DNA from: UBA6168 sp964573725
Lineage (GTDB): Bacteria > Bacteroidota > Bacteroidia > Chitinophagales > Saprospiraceae
Assembly: GCA_964573725.1 (NCBI GenBank)
Contig: CAZNLJ010000021.1
Span: 1 to 64,000, forward strand
Direction: 5' to 3'
Length of the DNA stretch: 64,000 bases
Shown: piece after piece, positions 23,785 to 33,369 of the stretch
Layout of the letters: each line of letters begins with the position of its first letter
How positions within the stretch are numbered: the first letter of the stretch is position 1
Notes under the pieces: model-generated
Seen by the model: the letters and a program-made list of their open reading frames with translations, nothing else
What the model was told of the DNA's origin: nothing
Databases searched by the model: none
Translations under genes and position numbers: made by a program

Positions 23785-24620
23785 GCTTGTCCGGCCGGAT
23801 TTCGACGCCGGGAACCGGCGACATCCGCATCCGCTCCCGCCATCATTCCTGTCCGCCGGAATCCGTTTCCCCAAGCGGATTCCCGCCCGACCGCCGGTGC
23901 GCCTTTCCGCCCGAAGGCGCCTGGGAACGGACCGGAAGCGGGGTACATGGGCCACGAAAAAAAGTATCCGGATTTTTTTTCATTTTCAGCGCTGAATTTC
24001 AGACATTTGACATTCAAGGGTGGCCATACGTTCCGCAAGTCGAATTTACAACTGCCGATAACCGGCGATTCCGCACGATTCCTACTTGAACATACCGGGG
24101 AAAACCGATACACCACTGCACAGACCGACCGGCCGATCAAGAACCCGCCGCTGAAAAAACCGACGTCGTCACATCCTTCCGGCTGTGCCGTCGTGTGAAG
24201 CAGTCGCTGGTCCTGGCTCCTGGCTTCTGTCCCTGCCCCGGGCGGCAACCGGAGACCTGGTCGGTACCGACGCACCTACATCGGAAAAAAAGGGCTGCCC
24301 GGCCGCCCTTCACCCCATCCCGACCAAGCCATTTTGAATCCGAATTGCCCGACCTAAGTTCCTGGCGGAGCTTTGTCGGGCCGACATCCAGAGCCCCCGT
24401 CCCCTTTACCGGCACGCCGGGATAAATGGGGAACCGCCGCAAACGACGGCTTGTCCCGACCGGACCGACTTCCGTCCCAGCGGCGAAAAACATGGGTTGC
24501 GCCTCCTTACATCCGGATACCGGTAATGGACAGGAAGCACGACCACGCTGACAGGCGCCCTTTTCAGATCGCGCTGGAGCATGGAGAAGCAGTCAGGAAG
24601 TGATTACATACAGCAGCGAT
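23785..24620. other. Intergenic region with hairpins, no gene seen
   Basis: Gap of about 836 nt. It holds a 12-bp palindrome TTCAGCGCTGAA (23985-23996) in an AT-rich patch, and a hairpin AGGGC...GCCCT (24291-24309) that on the minus strand is followed by a T run. No minus-strand gene uses it. Reading frames here lack coding character. The promoter for the TPR gene is not obvious. Confidence 0.45.
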
Positions 24621-25655
24621 ATGAGTACCATCTTTAAGACCATTTTTTCCGGCAGCCTGGAGTTCGGCACCCAACGCAGTTACGAACAGGTGCTGAAACT
24701 CTATCAACACCGGATGGAGAATTATTATCGGAACGACATCCTCCTCAAGGCGGAAGAAGTCTTCCGGGAGGAATCCTTTGCCCTGGTGATTCCCCGTTTC
24801 ATCAAGGATTGTCCGGAAAAAAGCTGGAAGAATACAATCAACCTTTTCGAATACCTGGCCGGTTACGCCATTGCCGGCGACCTGCGGGCGTGGGTCATCC
24901 GGGAGGGTTCCCTGGTTCTCCAACGGGTGATCGAACCGCAAGGGGACAAGACGGCCACCCAGGCCTTCCTGGCAGGCCGCAAACTCGTCAAATTGGAAGG
25001 CATGGAAACGGAAGCCATGCAGTCCCTCAATCGCGCCATCGAGAAATTCGAGCGCCACGCCCTCGCCTACGAGCGCCGCGGATATGTCAATTTCCGGCTC
25101 CGGAACTTTGACGATGCGCTGTATGATTTCAGCAAGAGCATAGATATCAACCCCAATATGCCAGATCCCTATTGGGGACGGGCCAACACCCGCCTCAAGA
25201 AGGACGATATCCCCGGCGCGCTGGCCGACCTGGACCAGGCCATCGCCAAGTCCATTCCGCATCAACCCATCTATTGGAGCGCCAGACGACTGAAAGGCGA
25301 GCTGCTCCTGCAGACCGGTGCGTTCCAACAGGCCATCTTCGAACTGAAGCTGGTCACGGACCGGCGTTTCGACGAACAGGATCCCAACTACAAGTGGCTC
25401 AAGACCGCCTTGTACAATTACGGCAGGGCATTGTTCGAAACCGGGCAATACACGGAGGCCGTGAGGATATTCAACCGGATGTTCGCCATCGAGAATTCCC
25501 GGATCGAGGTTCCGTCCAAGGCGGAACAGCTGCTGAGCAGGGGGCTGGCCCGGAAAATGGCCGGGGAGAGCGGCTTTGTCACCGATATCCGGGAAGCTGC
25601 GGACCTCGGCTCGGAAAAGGCGGCCGCCTTGCTGGCCAAGCAGGTGCCCGGCTGA
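24621..25655 (+). CDS. Tetratricopeptide repeat protein
   Basis: Soluble protein of 344 aa from the ATG at 24621 (MSTIFKTIFSGSLEFG); a GTG at 24600 in frame is also possible. The first 150 residues are a helical domain without obvious repeats. From about 135 there are TPR units, including ALAYERRGYVNFRLRNFDDALYDFSKSI, PYWGRANTRLKKDDIPGALADLDQAI and KTALYNYGRALFETGQYTEAVRIFNRM. No signal peptide is visible. The role is unknown. It precedes the PorE-like OmpA gene by 160 nt on the same strand. Confidence 0.82.
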   Translation: MSTIFKTIFSGSLEFGTQRSYEQVLKLYQHRMENYYRNDILLKAEEVFREESFALVIPRFIKDCPEKSWKNTINLFEYLAGYAIAGDLRAWVIREGSLVLQRVIEPQGDKTATQAFLAGRKLVKLEGMETEAMQSLNRAIEKFERHALAYERRGYVNFRLRNFDDALYDFSKSIDINPNMPDPYWGRANTRLKKDDIPGALADLDQAIAKSIPHQPIYWSARRLKGELLLQTGAFQQAIFELKLVTDRRFDEQDPNYKWLKTALYNYGRALFETGQYTEAVRIFNRMFAIENSRIEVPSKAEQLLSRGLARKMAGESGFVTDIREAADLGSEKAAALLAKQVPG

Positions 25656-25815
25656 CACAAGCCTTGCCTGCGGCTTTCCTTTCCGGATGTACCTGCCGCA
25701 AGGACCCGGAATCCACCTGGAAAGATACGATCGGGGCCGGCATGTATCATCCGGTCCACCGTGCGGACAAACGGCATTCTGCCGACGGCACTCCCGCTGA
25801 CTAATCGCTTGCCTC

Positions 25816-27774
25816 ATGCCTTGGTTGACACTTTTTCTCGCCTGCTGCTTCCTGTGTACCGAGCTGTCCGGACAGACCTACACGACCATCCGGACCGCCG
25901 AAGGCAAAGCCCTCAAACTGTTTCGTTCGGCACAGGAACTGGCCCGCACCGGTAGCCTGGAGGAATCGGCCAGGACTTTCGACCGGGTGCTCTCCCTGGA
26001 TCCCACTTTCATCGATGCGCACATGGAAAAGGGAAACATCCGGAACCAGCAAGGCCGGTTCGGGGAAGCGGAAGCGGCCTATGAAGCTGCCATTGCCATC
26101 GATTCCGGTTACGAACCGGCCCTGTTCTACAGCCTGGGCATCGTGGAGTTCGACCAACAGAAGTTCGACGAGGCCGGCCTTCACCTGCAACAGTACCTGG
26201 ATTTGCCGGGTAATAAGCACGAACGCCGGATTTCCAACGCCCGGAAATACCTCGCCAATGCCCGTTTCGCCGCAGCGGCCATCATGCATCCCGTGCCTTT
26301 CCAGCCGTATTCCCTCGGCCCGCTCATCAATACGCCGGAATCGGAATACCTGCCCATCCTCTCGGCGGACGGCGCGTCCTTGATCTACACCGCCGTCCGG
26401 AACGGCCAGGAGGACTTTTACCGGAGCACAAAAGCGGCGGGCATTTGGCAGGCCGGCATCCCGATGGAGGGTATCAATACGCCCGACAACGAAGGGGCGC
26501 ACAGCATCCGGGCCGACGGGCAATCGATGGTCTTCACGGCTTGCCACCGGAAGGACGGCCTGGGCGGGTGCGACCTGTATGTGTCGACCCGGCAAGGGGA
26601 CCGATGGTCGACCCCCATCAACCTCGGTCCCCCCGTCAATACCGCGGATTGGGAATCACAACCCTCCCTTTCGGCGGATGGGAACACCCTGTTCTTCACC
26701 CAGGAGCGGCGGGGCAGCGGACAAGGGAAAGACATCATGGTCACCCACCGGCTGGCGGATGGTCGCTGGGCGCCGCCCCGGGCGCTCCCGCCGCCCGTGA
26801 ACACCAGCGGCGACGAACAGGCACCTTTCCTGCATGCGGACGGACAAACGCTGTATTTCATGTCCAACGGCTTACCCGGCATGGGAGGGTTCGACCTCTT
26901 TCTGACCCGGCTGCAACCGGACGGCGCCTGGGGCGAACCGACGAACCTGGGGTACCCGATCAACACGGAAGGCAACGAAGGTGCCTTGTCGGTCAGCCTT
27001 GACGGAAAAACGGCCTTTTTCGCCACCGATATCGCCAATATCCGAACGGGCGACGCCGCCGTGACCGGCAATCCGCAGGCCAAAGGCACCACCGACCTGT
27101 ACGCTTTCGAACTGGCACCCCACCTGCGGCCCCAGCCTGTCACCTATGTGAAGGCATTGACCCGCCGGGCCGTCGACCGGCTCCCGGTGAGCGCGGACAT
27201 CACGCTATCCGCACTTCCCGCCGGCACCATCCTTTCCTCCACCTCCACCGACGCAGACGGCGTCTTCCTCGTCGTACTGCCGACCGGTCGGGATTATGCC
27301 CTGACGGTGGAGAAACCGGGCTTCCTGTTCCATTCCGAAAATTTCGCCCTGGCGGAACTCGCTGCACCGCCGGACCAACCTTATCTGTTGGAGATCGACC
27401 TTTGGCCCGTACCGGACACCCTTACCCGCACAGCTTCCCCGCCTGTCGTCCTGCGCAATGTATTCTTTGCCTCCGGCTCCGCAGCCTTGTTGCCGGAGAG
27501 CTTTCCCGAACTCGACCGCCTGGTCCGGCTCCTGAACGACAATACCGGCCTGCGCATCCGAATCGCCGGCCACACCGACGATATCGGACGGGCGGAAGAC
27601 AACCTGCAGCTTTCGGAGCTCCGGGCCAAAACGGTCCATGATTACCTGCTCGCCCAAGCCATCCCCGCCGAGCGCCTGTCCTACATCGGGTACGGGGAAA
27701 CCAAACCCCTGGGGCCCAACGATTCCGAGGAGGGGCGCCGCCGCAACAGGAGAACCGAGTTCATACCCTATTGA
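25816..27774 (+). CDS. PorE-like protein: TPR, beta-propeller (PD40), CRD and OmpA domains
   Basis: Exported envelope protein of 652 aa. A signal peptide (1-19) is followed by TPRs (about 28-150). A PD40/WD40-like propeller (about 170-430) has repeated ESEYLPILSADGASLIYTA, EGAHSIRADGQSMVFTA and ESQPSLSADGNTLFFTQ units. A carboxypeptidase regulatory-like domain (about 440-530) and a C-terminal OmpA peptidoglycan-binding domain (about 545-652) follow; the OmpA part has FASGSAALLP, IRIAGHTDDIG and LSELRAKTVHDYL. This order is that of PorE of the type IX secretion system, but Bacteroidota carry several such proteins, so exact equivalence is unproven. A Cys-rich stretch in the signal peptide could be a lipobox but does not fit well. 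Confidence 0.82.
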   Translation: MPWLTLFLACCFLCTELSGQTYTTIRTAEGKALKLFRSAQELARTGSLEESARTFDRVLSLDPTFIDAHMEKGNIRNQQGRFGEAEAAYEAAIAIDSGYEPALFYSLGIVEFDQQKFDEAGLHLQQYLDLPGNKHERRISNARKYLANARFAAAAIMHPVPFQPYSLGPLINTPESEYLPILSADGASLIYTAVRNGQEDFYRSTKAAGIWQAGIPMEGINTPDNEGAHSIRADGQSMVFTACHRKDGLGGCDLYVSTRQGDRWSTPINLGPPVNTADWESQPSLSADGNTLFFTQERRGSGQGKDIMVTHRLADGRWAPPRALPPPVNTSGDEQAPFLHADGQTLYFMSNGLPGMGGFDLFLTRLQPDGAWGEPTNLGYPINTEGNEGALSVSLDGKTAFFATDIANIRTGDAAVTGNPQAKGTTDLYAFELAPHLRPQPVTYVKALTRRAVDRLPVSADITLSALPAGTILSSTSTDADGVFLVVLPTGRDYALTVEKPGFLFHSENFALAELAAPPDQPYLLEIDLWPVPDTLTRTASPPVVLRNVFFASGSAALLPESFPELDRLVRLLNDNTGLRIRIAGHTDDIGRAEDNLQLSELRAKTVHDYLLAQAIPAERLSYIGYGETKPLGPNDSEEGRRRNRRTEFIPY

Positions 27775-28431
27775 GCGAAGGCCGCATCCTCCCGGTCCGC
27801 CCCCCCCGCCCCTCTGCCGAGCGGGACGCGGACCCGGTAAGGCCTCCTGGCGTACGCCGGCTACCACCCTGCCGGCTCCTTGTGCACCGGCGCCGGCTGC
27901 GGAGGCTCGGCATGCACCCGTCCGGCTCGGGCCGGAGAATTCCTCCTGTTCACCTCCTTTCTCATCCTTCGCTCCTCAAAAACCAGATCGAATATTTTGG
28001 TTGCATGGTTCCCATGCTTGTATAAGAACGTGAGCTACGCCTATCCAAAGGGTCTTTGTTGTGCCTCTCGCCTTTCGGACAGGGCGGCCGGCGGCCACCC
28101 TGAACAATTACTTCGGCGCGGGGCATTGCACATCAGCAAGTTGAACAACTAAAAACAACAGCATACCAATTTTTGCAATTGATCATCTTGTAGGGTTGCG
28201 GTGCAGGAGATACGTCTTTTCTTCAAGAATCCGTTTTCGGCCGGGGCGTACACACCCCTGGGAAATCAATTCGGAGGACGCCGAAACCAGGTCGGTCTTC
28301 GGTCGGCAAGGACGGTAACCCGACCGGTTGTCGCCGGACCGGTCGACCACGCCTCAACCCTTTCATGCAGGCGAAGTGGAAAAAGTGCCCGTTTGCAACT
28401 CCTCGCAAGTAGGCATCGCGTGGGGAGCGGA
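27775..28431. other. Convergent intergenic region with repeat copy 3
   Basis: Gap of 657 nt between the PorE-like gene (plus) and the T9SS cargo gene (minus). The inverted repeat copy at 27961-28182 is its only recognised feature. No convincing terminator for either gene was seen. Confidence 0.5.
27961..28182 (-). repeat. Dispersed intergenic repeat, copy 3 (inverted, shorter)
   Basis: Read on the minus strand, it has TCAATTGCAAAA, the GC hairpin (CAGGGTGGCC with GGCCGCCCTG), TGTCCGAAAGGCGAG, GTAGCTCACG, TTATACAAGCATGGGAACC, ATATTCGATCTGG and GAAGGATGAG in the same order as the other copies. It is about 50 nt shorter, mainly around the hairpin, and is the most diverged copy. Confidence 0.8.
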
Positions 28432-30030
28432 TCAACCGCCGGACTTGACGAAACGGCGGACGGCGGAGAAGCGGTCGTTCCGAATCTCCAGTTGGTAAGT
28501 GCCGGCGGGCCAGGAAGCCGTTTCGAAATACCGTTCGTACAAACCGAAGGATACGCTCCGTTGCTCCTGGTGCAGGATGCGGCCGGCAGCGTCCGAGATG
28601 GTCAGGCGGACGGTATCGTCCACCGGTACGGAAAAGTTGACCGTCAGTTTGTCCTGCAGTGGATTGGGGAAAAGCGACAGGCCGAAATACTGTTCCCCGC
28701 CGATACGGTCGGCTTCGGTACCGGACGTCTTGGACAGTTTGAGCTCGAACAAACGGGCGGAGGCGACACTCAGGTCATCCCCGTTCAGGAAGAAAACATT
28801 GGGCAGGGAGCTTTCGATACCGCCGACCAGGTGGCCGAGGACCTGTCCGTCGGCCAGGGCATCGAGATCGATGATACCGTCGAAAAGCAGCGGCAGCCCG
28901 GGAGCCGGCAGGAAGGCGGCACTGGCCCCCAGCAGTCCCGGCAGGTCCCCCAGCTTATATTCGAGCAGGCTGTTGTCCGCTCCGCGGGTCACCAGACTGA
29001 TGGTCCGTACGAAAGGCACTTCGGGATCATCGGTCAACACCCCTTCCGGATTGATGAAATATTGGGAGATCCCCCCCAGGAAGACGGTATGCATCTCATT
29101 GGCGGCCGCGCTGAAGAGGGGAAGGTGGGCACAATGGTAATGACTGAGGAACTGTTGGAAATCGGCCCGCAGGGTATGCCCGGCAGGTGTGATGTCGACG
29201 GGATGTAACCAAGGCAGGTCCGCATCATACCGGAACACCCCGCTGAAGACGGTGAACCCCTGGGTGCCGTCCGGAAAAACCTGCGGAACGACATTGAGGT
29301 CCCTCCGGTGCAGGTGGGCGGTATCCACGACCTCGTTGTAATTGGCGAGGGAAAGGGCCTGTCCGTCGTCCGCCACCTGGAACTTACGGATGGCATTGGT
29401 ATAGGCCTGGAAAAAACCGGGGCCATGGTTCGGTCCCATCGGATTGTAACGGCCTTCGAAATGCTGCCCCCCCACCAGGTAGAACTCGCCGTCCAACCAG
29501 CCCAGGTAGCCGCCGGTCACCTGCAGCCGCTCGTCCGTCAGCATCCGGAAATGAGGCGCCAGGTCCGTACCCTGTATGACGGCTTGCGCCAACCCGGGCA
29601 AATCCACCGCCAATAGCTGCGGATGGGTGACCCACTCCGCCTCCTGCGGACTGTATCCGTAACCGCCCACCAGGTACAAGGTTTCCTCCCGTTGCAGGAA
29701 TTGCATGTTGCTGGATTGCAACTGGGCGGTCACCGCCGCGGGCAATCCCGTCAGGGGGGCGGACCAGGACTGTCCGCCAGCGAGGTCGACGACATAGATC
29801 CGGTCGTTGTTGAAATCGGGATCGAAAGCGGCGAAAGGTTGCCGGCGGTGCAAACCGTCCGTCCTCCCACCAAGCAGGACCCACTGGTCATCGACCCGGC
29901 CCTGTGCGAAAGATTGCAGGCCCGGCCAGCCCGGCAAAGTGGTTTCCGTCACCGTCAATTGGAATCCGGGGCCCTGGGCCGACAGGGAGGATAATCCGGC
30001 CGACAGGAGCAGCCAAATGAAATTTTTCAT
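28432..30030 (-). CDS. Secreted kelch-like protein with T9SS type A sorting domain
   Basis: Exported protein of 532 aa. A signal peptide (1-19, ending SLSAQ) precedes a kelch-like beta-propeller region with repeats such as DQWVLLGGRTDG, ETLYLVGGYGYSP and GEFYLVGGQHFEG. The last 80 residues form a type A T9SS sorting domain: LSLFPNPLQDKLTVNFSVP, LTISDAAGRILHQEQ, and a final WPAGTYQLEIRN. The Por secretion system should carry it across the outer membrane, where it is anchored or released. I chose the start at the signal peptide; 25 codons upstream in frame are not plausible. Its molecular role is unknown. Confidence 0.88.
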   Translation of the reverse strand: MKNFIWLLLSAGLSSLSAQGPGFQLTVTETTLPGWPGLQSFAQGRVDDQWVLLGGRTDGLHRRQPFAAFDPDFNNDRIYVVDLAGGQSWSAPLTGLPAAVTAQLQSSNMQFLQREETLYLVGGYGYSPQEAEWVTHPQLLAVDLPGLAQAVIQGTDLAPHFRMLTDERLQVTGGYLGWLDGEFYLVGGQHFEGRYNPMGPNHGPGFFQAYTNAIRKFQVADDGQALSLANYNEVVDTAHLHRRDLNVVPQVFPDGTQGFTVFSGVFRYDADLPWLHPVDITPAGHTLRADFQQFLSHYHCAHLPLFSAAANEMHTVFLGGISQYFINPEGVLTDDPEVPFVRTISLVTRGADNSLLEYKLGDLPGLLGASAAFLPAPGLPLLFDGIIDLDALADGQVLGHLVGGIESSLPNVFFLNGDDLSVASARLFELKLSKTSGTEADRIGGEQYFGLSLFPNPLQDKLTVNFSVPVDDTVRLTISDAAGRILHQEQRSVSFGLYERYFETASWPAGTYQLEIRNDRFSAVRRFVKSGG

Positions 30031-30176
30031 AACCGGTCGCATTTCTTGTGTCCGCACCGGGCTTGGGTGCCATGTTCCCCGACGGTTTGTGCCGCCCGGG
30101 CACACCCGTTTGGCACATACCTAAGCTGTGTCCCTGCCGGGGACAGCGGAGAACGCTTCACACAATCCCGACAGCC

Positions 30177-30184
30177 CAAAGGTA
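30177..30184 (-). promoter_or_regulatory. Probable -7 element for the T9SS cargo gene
   Basis: TACCTTTG on the minus strand matches the -7 consensus exactly. TTT stands in place of TTG 19 nt upstream. The leader would be about 140 nt. Confidence 0.45.
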
Positions 30185-30293
30185 ATGCGAACCCTCACAC
30201 TTGAAAAAGGACATTTGTCACCGATCCGATTTTTCGGCGGCCTACCGGTCGCCCCGAAGCGTCATCCGCACAGAATGCCAGCGCTGCGGCGGC

Positions 30294-31391
30294 TCAAGCC
30301 AGTGCCGGCTGCCGGCCCAATTCCCGCAACAAGCGGAAATGGGAGGCGACCGCTTCCCGGGTCGAGGTGAACTCGTGGTACGGCAGGCCGAATTCCCGGG
30401 CCGTCTCCTTGACGATGGCGGAAATCCGGGGGTAGTGGATATGGCTGATATTCGGAAAGATATGGTGTTCGATCTGGTAATTCAACCCGCCGACGAACCA
30501 GGACACCAGTTTGTTGCGGGGTGCGAAGTTGGCGGTGGTGAAAAGCTGGTGGATAGCCCAGGTGTTCTCCATGTTCCCGCAGTCGTCCGGCGCCGGGGTA
30601 TCGGTATCCTCCACGATGTGTGCCAGCTGGAAGACGATGCTGAGGATCAGGCCTGCCGTGTAGTGCATCACAAAGAAACCGACCAGCACTTTCCACCAGG
30701 CGATATCCAGGAGGAGGACCGGAAGTACGATCCAGATCGTCAGGTACAGGACCTTGGTCAGGATCAGGATGGACCATTCCTTGGCAGGATTGACCTGTTG
30801 GCCGAAGCTGAACCCTCTGGCGATGTATTCGCGCATTTGCCGATAATCCTTGCGGATGGCCCAGTTGATGGTCAGCAAGCCGTACAGCAGGACCCCGTAA
30901 TAATGCTGGAAGCGGTGGAACTTGCGCCAGTCGGCCTGCCGGTGCAACCGGATCAGGCCGTCCGTTTCCATATCCTCATCGTGACCGGCGATGTTGGTAT
31001 ACGTATGGTGGAGGACGTTGTGCTGCACCTTCCAGTTGTAGACATTCCCGGCCAGGATATAGATGGAACTGCCCATCAGATTGTTGACCCAGCGCCGGCG
31101 GGAATAGGAGCCATGGTTCCCGTCGTGCATGACGCACATGCCGACGAAGGACATCCCGGCGCCGATCACGATGGTCAGCAACAACATCACCCACTCGTTG
31201 AAGATGTTCGAAACGATGAGGAAATAGGGGGTCAGGAAAATGGCGAAGACGACGAGGGACTTGAGATACAATTTCCAATTCCCGTACCTGGAGACACGGT
31301 TGGATTCGAAATATTGGTTCACCCGGCTGTTGAGGGTCCGGAAGAAGTCCGCCTTGTCGAGTTTGGAAAATCGGATGGCTGCGTTATTCAT
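30294..31391 (-). CDS. Membrane fatty-acid desaturase
   Basis: Integral membrane di-iron enzyme of 365 aa that introduces a double bond into an acyl chain. Four to five hydrophobic segments are visible (about 45-90, 100-115, 215-255). The three His boxes are HDGNHGS (about 89-95), HNVLHH (about 123-128) and QIEHHIFP (about 308-315); the Gln in the last box is typical of front-end (delta-6/delta-5 type) acyl-lipid desaturases. No cytochrome b5 domain is fused. It should adjust membrane fluidity or make polyunsaturated chains; the position of desaturation cannot be read from sequence. Confidence 0.92.
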   Translation of the reverse strand: MNNAAIRFSKLDKADFFRTLNSRVNQYFESNRVSRYGNWKLYLKSLVVFAIFLTPYFLIVSNIFNEWVMLLLTIVIGAGMSFVGMCVMHDGNHGSYSRRRWVNNLMGSSIYILAGNVYNWKVQHNVLHHTYTNIAGHDEDMETDGLIRLHRQADWRKFHRFQHYYGVLLYGLLTINWAIRKDYRQMREYIARGFSFGQQVNPAKEWSILILTKVLYLTIWIVLPVLLLDIAWWKVLVGFFVMHYTAGLILSIVFQLAHIVEDTDTPAPDDCGNMENTWAIHQLFTTANFAPRNKLVSWFVGGLNYQIEHHIFPNISHIHYPRISAIVKETAREFGLPYHEFTSTREAVASHFRLLRELGRQPALA

Positions 31392-31935
31392 TTATTGGTA
31401 GTTTAAACTGGATTTACCGGCGTAACTGTCTTCGGTCGGCGTGCGCATATCCTTTCCATGGATTTTTCCCGCCGCGGGAGCGACGGCAGGAGGGCTGGGT
31501 CGGACGAGCCGGGGGAGGCCACACGCGATGGAAATGCCAAGAAAGTTACCCGGGGAAACATTCCGGGGGAAATCGGAAAACCGCGGCACCAAGGATTCGC
31601 CGGATGGGTGGCGGTTCCCGAGGCACGGACTCCGAAATTTCCGCAAGGTAAAGATAAAGAGTCACCCGTCAAGGCAGCGCGCCATAAAAAGTGAATATTA
31701 CAATGCGCAAGGCCGATTTTCCGGGCCGTCGGACCGATTCCGGGACAGTACCGGATCCCGGCGGGGAAAGAACCGGGCACCGACGTGGAAAGTTCCCGGA
31801 GGACGGCCGGTCTTGGCAGGAATCGGGTATATTTGTCCGGCGGCCGAACGCAGGACTTCCTGCGAACGGGCCACCGGGTCCCGCCCCGGCATATCGGCGG
31901 GGGGGGATAGCCTGTCACGACAGCAGGAAGAACGC
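31392..31935. other. Divergent intergenic region desaturase / acylphosphatase
   Basis: Gap of 544 nt. A -7-like TATATTTG lies at 31828-31835 facing the acylphosphatase gene but no TTG sits at the right distance. Near-consensus TATCTTTA lies on the minus strand near 31650. No RNA or gene was seen. Confidence 0.4.
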
Positions 31936-32217
31936 ATGGAAGGCAAGCATTACGACATCACCATCGAAGGAAAGGTGCAGGGCGTCTGGTACCGAGCCTC
32001 CGCCCGGCGGGAAGCCTTGCGGCTGGGGTTGACCGGATTCGTCCGCAACCTGGCGGACGGCCGCGTCTATGCGGAGGCGGAAGGGCCGGAGGCGGCCTTG
32101 GAAGCGTTTGTCCGTTGGTGTGAAAAAGGCCCGCCGATGGCCACCGTCACGGCGGTAAAGGTCGCCACGGCGGCGGTAAGGGGGTTCGACGGCTTCGAGG
32201 TCTTACGGGGCGACTGA
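31936..32217 (+). CDS. Acylphosphatase
   Basis: Small cytoplasmic enzyme of 93 aa that hydrolyses acyl phosphates. It has the family core IEGKVQGVWYRASARREALRLGLTG, where the Arg in VWYR binds phosphate, and GFVRNLADGRVYAEAEG with the catalytic Asn. The end GFDGFEVL is also typical. I chose the ATG at 31936, preceded by CAGGAAGAA. The frame stays open far upstream but that part is not protein-like. Confidence 0.93.
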   Translation: MEGKHYDITIEGKVQGVWYRASARREALRLGLTGFVRNLADGRVYAEAEGPEAALEAFVRWCEKGPPMATVTAVKVATAAVRGFDGFEVLRGD

Positions 32218-32649
32218 AGGCCTGGCGGCGACCGGCCCGAAGGCATCCGGAAGACTTCCGTTTTTTTTTCCAAATTTGCCAAGCGGAAAAAACGCCACGC
32301 TGCTGGACATGGTCCCGTATACCCGTCCTCCGGACCGCCGGCCGACCATCATCATCATCGGCGGAACCAGCGCCCGGGCATGTTGTCATCGCCGGTGGCA
32401 GGCCGCCATTATTTCACCGCCACAGGGTGGGCTCCGGTTCCGTCGGAAAGGCAACCAGAGAGCCGATCCGGACAAAGGACGGCGCGCGCATGGCATTCGA
32501 AATATCGGAACAGGAAGGGATAGGAAGGAGTCGTAGGGAGCCTACGGATTTATCTTCCCCCCGGTTCGGGGCGCGGGTGCGGGAGAGTCGGATGTTCGGA
32601 CCCGGCCTGACCGGATGGGGCGCTGTTTAGGCCCGGAAAAACAAACAAA
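32218..32649. other. Intergenic region, nothing recognised
   Basis: Gap of 432 nt between two plus-strand genes. It has one T run (about 32260-32270) after a weak stem, which could end the acylphosphatase transcript. No promoter match or RNA was found. Confidence 0.35.
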
Positions 32650-33246
32650 ATGAAGGACATGAAGCAATTGACAGGAATGCTCGTGGGCCTGTTGTGCTGG
32701 CAGGCAATCGAAGCGGGTGGACAATGCGCCATTGCGTTGGACACGCTCGATGATTTCGACACGACCCGAATTGTTGCGGCGGAACCGGTCAACCTGGGGT
32801 TCCTCGTGCCGACCGGCAACGTGGAGGAAGAGCTGGGAGGGCGGCAGGAGGTGGAGGAAGCCAAGGCCATCGTCAGTTTTGCCGACGAACAGCGTATCCA
32901 ATCCTTCTTCCTGACCTTGGGGGTCGTGGAGCGCCGGTTCTACCTGACCGAACCGGAATACACCGTGTGGTTGCTGTTCGAAGACGGCAACATCATGAAA
33001 CTGTTCAACGTACCGGACCAACCTGAATTCGACCGGGACCTCCTGATGTGGAAGTACGTGTACACCTGTGTCGTCCCCCAGGAAATATTCCGGATGCTCA
33101 AGCACACGGCCGTCGAGAAAATCCGCATCCTGTACAAGGATTACAAGCAGACGATCGTCCTGGAGCCCCCCCAACGGACGGCGCTGCAGGAAGCGGTCCG
33201 ATGCGTGGAGGAGCGGGTGCTCGCCGGAATGACCGTCCGGCCTTGA
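32650..33246 (+). CDS. Exported protein of unknown function
   Basis: Protein of 198 aa with a probable signal peptide (about 1-24, ending IEAGG). The mature part is a mix of strands and helices with many acidic residues. Segments such as IQSFFLTLGVVERRFYLTEPEYTVWLLFEDGNIMKLFN suggest a compact beta-sheet domain. I recognise no family. It lies directly before the rimP promoter and is probably transcribed alone. Confidence 0.7.
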   Translation: MKDMKQLTGMLVGLLCWQAIEAGGQCAIALDTLDDFDTTRIVAAEPVNLGFLVPTGNVEEELGGRQEVEEAKAIVSFADEQRIQSFFLTLGVVERRFYLTEPEYTVWLLFEDGNIMKLFNVPDQPEFDRDLLMWKYVYTCVVPQEIFRMLKHTAVEKIRILYKDYKQTIVLEPPQRTALQEAVRCVEERVLAGMTVRP

Positions 33247-33284
33247 GCCGGTGGCGCACCGCAGGAATAAAACGTTTCCAACAG

Positions 33285-33314
33285 TTGGGAATTCGTTTAA
33301 AAATGTTAGTTTTG
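33285..33314 (+). promoter_or_regulatory. Bacteroidota-type promoter of rimP-nusA-infB
   Basis: TTG (33285-33287), 19 nt, then TAGTTTTG (33307-33314). Both boxes and spacing are exact. Transcription should start near 33320, so the leader before rimP is only about 50 nt, nearly all of it the hairpin at 33338-33360. Confidence 0.78.
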
Positions 33315-33337
33315 CACCACATTGGTGAAACCGGAGG

Positions 33338-33363
33338 AGAGGGAACTTTTTGTTCCCTCTTTT
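33338..33363 (+). terminator. Terminator-like hairpin in the rimP leader (possible attenuator)
   Basis: AGAGGGAAC (33338-33346) and GTTCCCTCT (33352-33360) form a perfect 9-bp stem with a TTTTT loop, followed by TTTACTTTAATG where the ATG is the rimP start. Its position between promoter and start codon suggests transcription attenuation or control of translation start. Confidence 0.65.
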
Positions 33364-33369
33364 ACTTTA

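Noticed and set aside
24291..24309. Hairpin with minus-strand T run as a gene terminator
   Set aside because: No minus-strand gene precedes it; the stem is imperfect. It is mentioned only in the gap entry.
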